Shown here piece by piece: positions 1-4,839 of a DNA stretch of 5,216 nt. Below the pieces are notes generated by a model. The model worked only from the letters and a program-made list of their open reading frames with translations. It had not been told where the DNA came from and did no database searches. Source of the stretch: Candidatus Hydrogenedentota bacterium (lineage in GTDB: Bacteria; Hydrogenedentota; Hydrogenedentia; Hydrogenedentales; SLHB01); the NCBI GenBank assembly GCA_026387845.1, contig JAPLKX010000128.1, positions 1-5,216 on the forward strand, in the 5' to 3' direction. How positions within the stretch are numbered: the first letter of the stretch is position 1; every line of letters starts with the position of its first letter. The translations under genes were made by a program, and so were the position numbers.

Positions 1-1
1 C

Positions 2-358
2 GGTGGCCTCGGGGCCTCCCTTCTCCTCCTCACTGCCGTTGGCTGGTGGTCTGCGCGTTTTTTGCGCAGGCCACGGCCAACCACTTTGAGCGCCGTTCCG
101 GCGCTGGACTTCACCGAACTTCAGTCGATGCTTCATCGCATCCGCCAATACCGTCTTGACGGGAAGTTTTACGAGTATTACCAGGGCCTGTCGCGTGTAA
201 GTGACGTTTTGGGCGACGGGCGTCTGTCGTCGAGCTTGGCGGGCCGAGCGCAACGGGCGGGGTATGCCGGAGCGCGGCCTTCAGACGACGAACTGGATGG
301 AGATTTTCGTGATGTGGAACGGGCACTTTTCAAGCGCAAGGAGGAATTGACGGCATGA
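2..358 (+). CDS. C-terminal end of a membrane protein with BatD/DUF4381-like tail (5' truncated by window edge)
   Basis: The frame is open from the first complete codon, so this is the last 118 residues of a longer gene. A TTG at 62 is not a convincing start, because the hydrophobic stretch encoded before it (about residues 1-17 of the visible part) reads as a transmembrane helix followed by a basic stop-transfer segment (R-F-L-R-R-P-R-P). The tail after it is helical and charged. Its pattern L..I..YRLDGKFYEYYQGLSRV followed by AGYAGARPSDDEL parallels the cytoplasmic tail of the BatD-like protein at 3886-4839 (AGRYEPYYVDLSAIL, then KFAQYVPSVPEM). I infer a protein of the same topology: extracytoplasmic N-terminus, one membrane segment, helical cytoplasmic tail. 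The stop overlaps the MoxR start by 4 bp (ATGA), so the two are probably translationally coupled. The catalogue name of the full protein cannot be decided from this fragment. Confidence 0.8.
   Translation, partial: GGLGASLLLLTAVGWWSARFLRRPRPTTLSAVPALDFTELQSMLHRIRQYRLDGKFYEYYQGLSRVSDVLGDGRLSSSLAGRAQRAGYAGARPSDDELDGDFRDVERALFKRKEELTA
338..344 (+). promoter_or_regulatory. Shine-Dalgarno for the MoxR gene
   Basis: AAGGAGG lies 10 nt before the ATG at 355, inside the end of the upstream gene. It is a near-consensus ribosome binding site and supports the ATG chosen for the MoxR gene, alongside the ATGA overlap. Confidence 0.75.
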
Positions 359-1341
359 CACCCTCAGTCGAGGCGATACGGCGGCAGGTGGAAGAGCAGT
401 CGAATTTTGTGACGCGGCTGCGCGCGGAGATCGGCCGGATCATCGTGGGCCAGCAGTATATGGTGGACCGGCTCTTGCTGGGCCTGCTGGCGAATGGGCA
501 TGTGCTGGTGGAAGGGGTGCCGGGCCTGGCGAAGACGACGGCGGTGAAGACGCTGGCGAAGTCGATGCAGTGCCATTTTTCGCGCATCCAGTTTACGCCG
601 GACCTGCTTCCGGCGGACCTGATCGGGACGCTGGTGTACAACCCGAAGGATGGCGGGTTCACCACGAAGAAAGGTCCGATTTTCGGCAACATCATCCTGG
701 CGGACGAAATCAATCGGGCCCCGGCAAAGGTTCAGAGCGCGCTGCTCGAGGCGATGCAGGAACGGCAGGTGACCATCGGCGAATCGACATTCCCGATCGA
801 GGAACCGTTCATGGTGATGGCTACGCAAAACCCGATCGAGCAGGAGGGTACGTATCCGCTTCCGGAGGCGCAGGTGGACCGGTTCATGCTGAAGCTGCGG
901 GTGAATTATCCGACGCGGGACGAAGAGCGGGAGATCATGGACCGGATCAACGTGCTGCACGAGACGCAGGCGAAACCGGTGGTGACCAAACAGGAGATTC
1001 TCGATGCCAGAGAGGTGGTCAACGCGATTTACGTCGACAACAAAGCGAAGAATTACATTGTCGACTTGGTTCAGGCGACGCGGAACCCGGCTGGGTTCGG
1101 TCTGAACATGAAACACCTGATCGAGTACGGCGCGTCGCCGCGGGCGACGATTTACTTGCAGCAGGCGGCGAAGGCGCAGGCGTTCTTGCAGGGCGAGGGG
1201 AACGTTTTCCCGAACGACGTGAAACAGGTGGCGATGGACGTGCTTCGCCACCGAGTCATCGTGACGTATGAAGCAGAAGCGGAAAATATGACCAGCGAGG
1301 ATATCATCCGCAAGATCCTCGATACTGTCCCCGTTCCCTGA
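355..1341 (+). CDS. moxR: MoxR-family AAA+ ATPase
   Basis: This is a cytoplasmic AAA+ ATPase of the MoxR family (328 residues, the usual length). Visible motifs are Walker A GVPGLAKTT at residues 54-62, the MoxR signature RIQFTPDLLPADLIGT at 77-92, Walker B IILADEINRA at 113-122 (D117, E118), the sensor-1 region MATQNPIEQEGTYPLPEAQ at 155-173 with a following DRF, and the sensor-2 segment GASPRAT at 259-265 with R263 in the C-terminal lid. All ATPase residues appear intact. MoxR proteins form hexamers and act as chaperone-like partners of VWA and DUF58 proteins. The gene is followed 20 bp later by DUF58 and then by BatD- and BatA-like genes, which is the classical context. The start is set by the AAGGAGG site and the 4-bp overlap. 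The exact client is not known from the sequence. Confidence 0.97.
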   Translation: MTPSVEAIRRQVEEQSNFVTRLRAEIGRIIVGQQYMVDRLLLGLLANGHVLVEGVPGLAKTTAVKTLAKSMQCHFSRIQFTPDLLPADLIGTLVYNPKDGGFTTKKGPIFGNIILADEINRAPAKVQSALLEAMQERQVTIGESTFPIEEPFMVMATQNPIEQEGTYPLPEAQVDRFMLKLRVNYPTRDEEREIMDRINVLHETQAKPVVTKQEILDAREVVNAIYVDNKAKNYIVDLVQATRNPAGFGLNMKHLIEYGASPRATIYLQQAAKAQAFLQGEGNVFPNDVKQVAMDVLRHRVIVTYEAEAENMTSEDIIRKILDTVPVP

Positions 1342-1361
1342 CCAGGCGAAAGACCGAACCG

Positions 1362-2399
1362 ATGACCACCAGGGCCAATAAATCCAACAGCCTTCCCAAG
1401 CGGGTGCGGCGCGCCGTGAGCGTTTTCTGGGGTGCGGGATCAGATAAACGGTCGAGCGGGAGCTCGACCCCACCGAGCGGGAGCCCGACCCCACCGACCT
1501 CACCTACCCAAGAAAGCGCGGGAATTCCGCAGGAGGTGATGCGTCAGATCCGGCGCATCCAAATCCGCACGAGCCACATGGTGAACGACCTCCTGGCGGG
1601 TCAGTACGAGAGCGTGTTCAAAGGCCAGGGGATGGAATTCAAGGAGGTGCGGGAGTACGTTCCGGGTGACGACGTGCGAATGATCGACTGGAACGTGACG
1701 GCGCGGACGAACGTGCCGCACGTGAAGCTGCTGGCGGAAGAGCGCGAGTTGACGGTGATGCTGTTGGTGGACGCGAGCGGATCGGGGCGGTTTGGCAGCG
1801 TGAGCCGGTTCAAGAATGATCTGGCGGCGGAACTTTGCGCGGTGCTGGCGTTTTCGGCGATCAAAAATAACGACAAGGTGGGCCTGATCATTTTTGCGGA
1901 CGACATCGAGTTGTACATCCCGCCGAGCAAAGGGCGGCGCCACGTGCTTCGCGTGATCCGGGAGGTGCTTTATTTCAAGGCGAAAGGGCGCGGGTCGAAC
2001 ATCCCGGGTGCATTACATTTTTTGAACGGGGTGACGAAGCGGCGGGCGGTGTCGTTTTTGGTGTCGGATTTCATGGCGGAGGGTTACGAGACGGCGTTGC
2101 GCGTTGCGAACCGGCGTCACGATGTGATTGCGGTGACGGTGACGGACCCGCGGGAGGAGGTGCTGGAGAACGTGGGGCTGGTAGCGGTGGTGGATGCGGA
2201 AACCGGGCGCGAGGCGCTGGTGAATACGGGCGATGAGACGGTGCGGGCGCGGTATGCGCGGGAGGGGCTTGAACGTGCCAAGACGCGGGACAAGATTCTT
2301 CAGCGGACGCGGGTGGATGCGATCAACGTGCGCACCGACCAGCCGTATATAGCGGAAATCTACCGGTTTTTCCGGATGCGGGAGAGGCGGTATGCGTAA
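1362..2399 (+). CDS. DUF58 protein with VWA-like fold and N-terminal low-complexity extension
   Basis: The 345-residue product carries the DUF58 hallmark EFKEVREYVPGDDVRMIDWN at 92-111, followed by a VWA-like domain. The metal-binding (MIDAS) triad is D137-x-S139-x-S141 in LLVDASGSG, with a later SDF at 235-237. The position usually occupied by GTD is GSN (211-213), a conservative change. The family-like region begins near IPQEVMRQIRRIQIRT (55-70). Residues 1-54 are an extension with a basic start and a Ser/Gly/Pro/Thr linker containing two 7-residue repeats. DUF58 proteins are regular partners of MoxR ATPases and are probably cytoplasmic; no membrane helix is seen. No clear Shine-Dalgarno precedes ATG 1362. 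An internal ATG at 1539 (M60) has AGGAGG only 2 nt away, too close to be good, and would cut into the conserved start. I therefore keep 1362, with some doubt about the exact start. Confidence 0.93.
   Translation: MTTRANKSNSLPKRVRRAVSVFWGAGSDKRSSGSSTPPSGSPTPPTSPTQESAGIPQEVMRQIRRIQIRTSHMVNDLLAGQYESVFKGQGMEFKEVREYVPGDDVRMIDWNVTARTNVPHVKLLAEERELTVMLLVDASGSGRFGSVSRFKNDLAAELCAVLAFSAIKNNDKVGLIIFADDIELYIPPSKGRRHVLRVIREVLYFKAKGRGSNIPGALHFLNGVTKRRAVSFLVSDFMAEGYETALRVANRRHDVIAVTVTDPREEVLENVGLVAVVDAETGREALVNTGDETVRARYAREGLERAKTRDKILQRTRVDAINVRTDQPYIAEIYRFFRMRERRYA
1450..1469 (+). repeat. Perfect 8-bp hairpin with GNRA-type tetraloop inside the DUF58 gene
   Basis: GGTCGAGC (1450-1457) and GCTCGACC (1462-1469) are perfect reverse complements separated by GGGA, which fits the GNRA tetraloop pattern. 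It lies about 90 nt into the DUF58 gene and overlaps the first copy of the 21-bp tandem repeat. It may simply be a by-product of the linker-coding repeat; an RNA role is speculative. Confidence 0.5.
1454..1495 (+). repeat. 21-bp tandem repeat, two copies, coding for a Ser/Gly/Pro linker
   Basis: Copies at 1454-1474 and 1475-1495 differ at one base (T1464 versus C1485). The 21-bp unit keeps the reading frame and encodes SGSSTPP then SGSPTPP. It looks like a recent in-frame duplication in a disordered linker joining the N-terminal extension to the conserved DUF58 region. Confidence 0.9.
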
Positions 2400-2405
2400 G
2401 GATGA

Positions 2406-2450
2406 GTGGACAAAGTGGACATTGTGGACACAGTGGACGTTGTGGACAGG
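2406..2450 (+). repeat. 9-bp tandem array GTGGACNNN, array A (five copies)
   Basis: Consecutive units are GTGGACAAA, GTGGACATT, GTGGACACA, GTGGACGTT and GTGGACAGG, followed by a partial GTGG. The first six bases are invariant and only the last three vary. As the period is a multiple of three, each frame gives a short-period peptide. The conserved hexamer with a variable triplet looks like a diverged minisatellite. Confidence 0.95.
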
Positions 2451-2474
2451 GTGGTTGCGACAGGTTGATCTGAA
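2415..2474 (+). repeat. Long direct repeat, copy A (about 60 bp)
   Basis: It contains four of the GTGGACNNN units plus the unique tail GGTTGCGACAGGTTGATCTG and AA. It matches copy B (2563-2621) except for two substitutions and one extra T in the tail (GGTTGATC here, GGTGATC in B). The match continuing past the 9-bp array into the unique tail shows true duplication rather than shared simple repeats only. Confidence 0.93.
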
Positions 2475-2479
2475 AAAAC

Positions 2480-2527
2480 GGGACACCTCCCACAACTGCC
2501 GGGAGGCGTCCCAGACGGGGGTGTCCC
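2480..2527. repeat. GC-rich inverted repeat (REP-like palindrome with an alternative third arm)
   Basis: GGGACACCTCCC (2480-2491) pairs with GGGAGGCGTCCC (2501-2512) over 12 positions with one A/C mismatch and a 9-nt loop. A third arm, GGGGGTGTCCC (2517-2527), can pair with the first arm instead: 8 perfect pairs with GGTGTCCC, then three more across a bulged T. Only one pairing can form at a time. It lies between the two long direct repeats. A T5 tract occurs only at 2537-2541, 9 nt after the stem, so it is a poor fit for an intrinsic terminator. It resembles REP palindromes mobilised by RAYT (Y1) transposases, but that assignment is not tested. Confidence 0.8.
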
Positions 2528-2562
2528 TATGTCGGGTTTTTGGTTGCGGCCTTGGCAGCGCT

Positions 2563-2621
2563 GTGGACATTGTTGACACAGTGGACATTGTGGACAGGGT
2601 GGTTGCGACAGGTGATCTGAA
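2563..2621 (+). repeat. Long direct repeat, copy B, with 9-bp array B (four copies at 2563-2598)
   Basis: Units are GTGGACATT, GTTGACACA (one G to T change), GTGGACATT and GTGGACAGG. The tail GGTTGCGACAGGTGATCTG plus AA follows. The end of this copy places an in-frame TGA at 2618-2620 just ahead of the downstream gene, and the ribosome site for that gene starts at its very end. Confidence 0.93.
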
Positions 2622-2625
2622 GAGG
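2619..2625 (+). promoter_or_regulatory. Shine-Dalgarno deciding the start at 2636
   Basis: GAAGAGG lies 10 nt before ATG 2636. The same frame has TGA at 2618-2620 and no other start codon in between, so 2636 is the only possible start of the full downstream gene. Part of the site is contributed by the end of direct repeat B. Confidence 0.65.
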
Positions 2626-2635
2626 TGCTGGTGCA

Positions 2636-3889
2636 ATGAGTGAGGAGACGCCGAATCGGTTGCAGGAGTTTCGGTCGCAGTATGGGCCGGCACGGAAACG
2701 GGGCGTGTTGCCGTACGCGCAACTGGTGTTGACGGCGGCGGGGTTTGTGTTGATCGCGCTGCTGGTGTTGAGCGGGCTGAACCGGCAGACGGGGCCGACA
2801 CCGGGCGGCGGGGGCATGTCGTTGGACGAGCAGCGGCGTTATGCGGCGTACCTGGAGGGAAAGAGCGAGCCGATGGCGGCGGTGCGCGCGTATGAGGCGT
2901 ACATGGATACGGCGGCACTGAGCCCGCAGGAACGTGCGAAGGTGGCGTATTCGGCGGCGAAACTGTCGATCGATGCGGAACGTTATGATGAGGCGCTGCC
3001 GTATCTTTATCAGGCGGAGTTTTTGGACCCGGAGTCGAGCCTCAAGGACGAGATCAACAAGAAGGTAGTTCTTTGCCTGGACAAGCTTGGGCGGGGGGCA
3101 GATTTGCGTCACGAGTTGCGGAAACGGACGGATATTAAGCGGACGGCGGCGGATGTCGAGGCCGGGGAAACCGTGCTGGCGGAATTTGCGGGCGAGGTGT
3201 TGACGGACAAGGACCTCGAAAAGGAGGTCGAGAAACTGCCGCCGGCGGCACGTGATTCGGTGGCGGCGCCGGAGAAACAGGCGGAGATGGTGAAGATGCT
3301 GGTTGCGCAGCGGCTTTTGCTGGACAAGGCGCGGCGGCTCGAGTTGGACAAGGACCCGGAGATCCAGGACCAGCTTGTCAAGCAGCTCGATGCGATGATC
3401 GTGCAGAAACTGATCGAGGACGAGGTGCGCAAGAACGTCCAGGTGACACCGGAAGACGTGGAGCGATTTTACAAGGCGGAGCCGGCGAAGTTTACGGACC
3501 CGGCGACGGCGGAGGTCCAGGTTGCGGATGCGGAGAGTGAAGAGGGGGCGAAGGCGATCACGGAGTTTAAGGCGGACGCGGTGACGGTACGTCAGGGCGT
3601 GCCGGTGGCGGGCGCTCCGCGCGAACTGGACGCGGCGTGTGTTTTTACGGCGGAGCCCGGTGCGGTGGCGGGTCCTGTGCAGTGCGGTGAGCGTTGGTAC
3701 GTGTTCAAGGTCAAGAGCAAAACGGCGGAGAAACTGCGGCCGTTTGAAGAAGTGAAAGAGGCGGCGACGCGGATGCTCGAGATGCAGAAGGAACAGGAGC
3801 AGTTCAAGGCGTTGATCGAACAGACGCTGGAGGCGCGCGACGTGAAGCTCCATCTCGACCGGCTGCAAAAGGCGCCCGAGACAAAATGA
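2636..3889 (+). CDS. Membrane-anchored TPR-like / SurA-PpiC-like protein with degenerate isomerase domain
   Basis: The 417-residue product has a short basic cytoplasmic N-terminus (1-24), a transmembrane helix at about 25-48, a Gly/Pro linker (52-61) and a helical TPR-like region (about 68-160, including YAAYLEGKSEPMAAVRAYEAY and RYDEALPYLYQAEFLDP). A SurA/PpiC-type N-terminal helical domain follows (about 178-280: VLAEFAGEVLTDKDLEKEVE, QRLLLDKARRLELDKDPEIQ, VTPEDVERFYKAEPAKF). The C-terminus resembles a parvulin domain (about 290-362: EPGAVAGPVQCGERWYVFKV), then a helix. The parvulin part is short. The usual ASHIL histidine is AEVQVA here, and the late GYHI histidine is GERWYVF. Isomerase activity is therefore doubtful, and a holdase or scaffold role outside the membrane is more likely. 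The domain reading is by pattern only. It follows the repeat island and overlaps the next gene by 4 bp. Confidence 0.85.
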   Translation: MSEETPNRLQEFRSQYGPARKRGVLPYAQLVLTAAGFVLIALLVLSGLNRQTGPTPGGGGMSLDEQRRYAAYLEGKSEPMAAVRAYEAYMDTAALSPQERAKVAYSAAKLSIDAERYDEALPYLYQAEFLDPESSLKDEINKKVVLCLDKLGRGADLRHELRKRTDIKRTAADVEAGETVLAEFAGEVLTDKDLEKEVEKLPPAARDSVAAPEKQAEMVKMLVAQRLLLDKARRLELDKDPEIQDQLVKQLDAMIVQKLIEDEVRKNVQVTPEDVERFYKAEPAKFTDPATAEVQVADAESEEGAKAITEFKADAVTVRQGVPVAGAPRELDAACVFTAEPGAVAGPVQCGERWYVFKVKSKTAEKLRPFEEVKEAATRMLEMQKEQEQFKALIEQTLEARDVKLHLDRLQKAPETK

Positions 3890-4839
3890 CGACGTGGCTT
3901 GGCATAGCATTGCTGGCCTGCGCGTCGGCGGCGGCGTCGGCCCCGGCCGGGGCGGACGCGACGGTGGAGGTGCGCACGCAACTCGTGCCGCCGGTGATCC
4001 CGTATCACCGTCATGCGGAGTACTCGATTGTAGTCGAGGCGCCGGCAGACGTTGAGGTGAAATTGCCGGACATGCTGGAGAAGACGGGCGGTGTGCCGGT
4101 GGCGGACGTCCGGCGGGACACGAAGAAACTGGGCAAGAATCGTGTGCGGATTACGGAAACCTATGTGCTGGACCCGATTTTCACAGGCAAATATGCGATC
4201 AAGCCGGTCGAGGTGACGTGGGGCGAGAACGAGGGCGTTGTTGTAGCGAGCCCGGGGCTTGCGGTGCGCGACCTGACCGAAGCCGAGAAGGCGGAGGCGG
4301 AAAAATTCGCGGATAACGCGGGTCCGGCGAGCGCGCCGGGACTGGTTAAACAGTATTGGCGGTGGATAGCGATTGCGGCGGCGGTGGCAGCGGCGCTGGC
4401 GGCGGCAGTGGCGTGGGCGGTGTGGCTGCGGAAACGGGCGGAGCAACTTGCGCCGCCCCCTCCGGCGTGGGAAGTGGCGTACAGAAGGCTTAGGGAACTC
4501 GATGAGCGCCATTTGGCGGAAGCGGGCCGGTACGAGCCGTACTATGTCGACCTGTCGGCGATTTTGCGTTACTACATCGAGGACCGGTTTCATTTGCGGG
4601 CGCCGGAGCAGACGACGCAGGAGTTTTTGGCGGCGTCATCGACGAGCGGGTTGTTTTCGAGCGATCACGAGCAACTGCTTTCGGACTTATTGAAGCACAG
4701 CGATCGGGTGAAGTTTGCGCAGTACGTGCCGTCGGTGCCGGAGATGGAGCGGTCGTTTGCGTCGGTGTTGCAGTTTGTGGATGAGACGGTTCCGAAGCCG
4801 CAGGAGCAGCCGGGAGAAGCGGCGGAGGCTGCCGCATGA
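3886..4839 (+). CDS. BatD-like membrane protein (signal peptide, beta-rich domain, TM, helical cytoplasmic tail)
   Basis: The 317-residue product starts with a hydrophobic Ala-rich segment (about 4-23) that reads as a signal peptide, although it lacks the usual positive charge before it. LLAC at 9-12 is a weak lipobox-like match. Residues about 26-128 are beta-rich and extracytoplasmic (VEVRTQLVPPVIPYHRHAEY; ETYVLDPIFTGKYAIKPVEV), like BatD or DUF4381-type proteins. A transmembrane helix lies at about 158-181, followed by RKR. The cytoplasmic tail (190-305) has the family-like pattern YYVDLSAILRYYIEDRF, TTQEFL, then DRVKFAQYVPS. Such proteins commonly sit between DUF58 and BatA in Bat operons, where they are thought to form part of a membrane complex with the VWA proteins. 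It overlaps both neighbours by ATGA. The upstream Shine-Dalgarno is weak (AAAAGG, 13 nt away), so translation probably depends on coupling. Confidence 0.88.
   Translation: MTTWLGIALLACASAAASAPAGADATVEVRTQLVPPVIPYHRHAEYSIVVEAPADVEVKLPDMLEKTGGVPVADVRRDTKKLGKNRVRITETYVLDPIFTGKYAIKPVEVTWGENEGVVVASPGLAVRDLTEAEKAEAEKFADNAGPASAPGLVKQYWRWIAIAAAVAAALAAAVAWAVWLRKRAEQLAPPPPAWEVAYRRLRELDERHLAEAGRYEPYYVDLSAILRYYIEDRFHLRAPEQTTQEFLAASSTSGLFSSDHEQLLSDLLKHSDRVKFAQYVPSVPEMERSFASVLQFVDETVPKPQEQPGEAAEAAA
4824..4828 (+). promoter_or_regulatory. Shine-Dalgarno for the BatA-like gene
   Basis: GGAGG lies 7 nt before ATG 4836, within the end of the BatD-like gene. With the ATGA overlap, this fixes the start of the VWA gene. 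Confidence 0.75.

Larger units (their letters stand above)
2402..2635. mobile_element. Putative 234-bp non-autonomous inserted repeat element with 7-bp flanking direct repeats
   Basis: The gap between the DUF58 stop and the next start holds a composite: 9-bp tandem array, unique tail, strong inverted repeat, second 9-bp array, and the same tail again. ATGAGTG occurs at 2402-2408 and again at 2636-2642, exactly at the start codon of the downstream gene, and fits a target-site duplication. Joining the two copies would give TAAGGATGAGTGAGGAG, with the start 2 nt after the DUF58 stop, in line with the tight spacing elsewhere in this operon. No transposase is encoded, so any movement would need trans-acting enzymes. 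Against this, the 7-mer partly overlaps the first GTG of the repeat and could be chance; the terminal sequences are not clear inverted repeats. Confidence 0.45.
2392..2643 (+). other. 83-codon bridging ORF through the repeat island (doubtful as a protein gene)
   Basis: ATG 2392 lies inside the DUF58 stop region (ATGCGTAA, 8-nt overlap), with GGAG at 2381-2384 seven nt upstream. The frame stays open through the whole repeat island and stops at TGA 2641-2643, an 8-nt overlap with the next gene (ATGAGTGA). The predicted product is repeat-derived: a WT-rich run (WTKWTLWTQWTLWTGW) near the start, a Cys-containing middle and VDIVDTVDIVD later. I see no domain. It could carry ribosomes from one gene to the next, or it could be accidental, because a 9-bp repeat rarely introduces stops. 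I do not claim a functional protein. Confidence 0.25.

Noticed and set aside
62..358. A complete small gene starting at TTG 62
   Set aside because: The frame is open to the window edge and the codons before TTG encode a membrane helix contiguous with the tail, so it is better read as the end of a truncated larger gene.
570..1271. Plus-strand alternative frame within MoxR (233 codons)
   Set aside because: It is Gly/Arg/Asp-rich and repetitive without motifs, and lies entirely inside a convincing ATPase gene.
364..1503. Minus-strand open frame (379 codons) opposite MoxR and the DUF58 start
   Set aside because: It is a shadow of the MoxR coding strand: Arg/His-rich, no motif, while MoxR motifs are intact on the plus strand.
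2480..2541. Intrinsic (Rho-independent) terminator
   Set aside because: The stem is strong, but the T5 run starts 9 nt after it and is not adjacent. Termination here would also cut the operon before three co-directional genes.
2406..2598. DnaA-box cluster or replication origin, because TGTGGACA recurs
   Set aside because: The DnaA-box complement would be TGTGGATAA. The units have TGTGGAC followed by variable bases, no AT-rich unwinding region is present, and the site is between two co-directional operon genes.
2415..2621. CRISPR array
   Set aside because: Only two long repeat copies are present, the spacing is about 90 bp, and the intervening DNA is a palindrome and not a spacer. No cas genes are seen.
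2360..3910. Long open frame on the minus strand (516 codons) opposite the SurA-like gene
   Set aside because: Its composition is Arg/Leu/His-rich with no recognisable domain, and it mirrors the G-rich codon bias of the plus-strand gene, which has clear domain patterns, a ribosome site and operon overlaps.
3886..3924. Lipoprotein signal (LLAC at residues 9-12) in the BatD-like protein
   Set aside because: The -2 position is Leu, which is atypical, and there is no positive charge before the hydrophobic stretch. A standard signal peptide is at least as likely, so no lipoprotein call was made.
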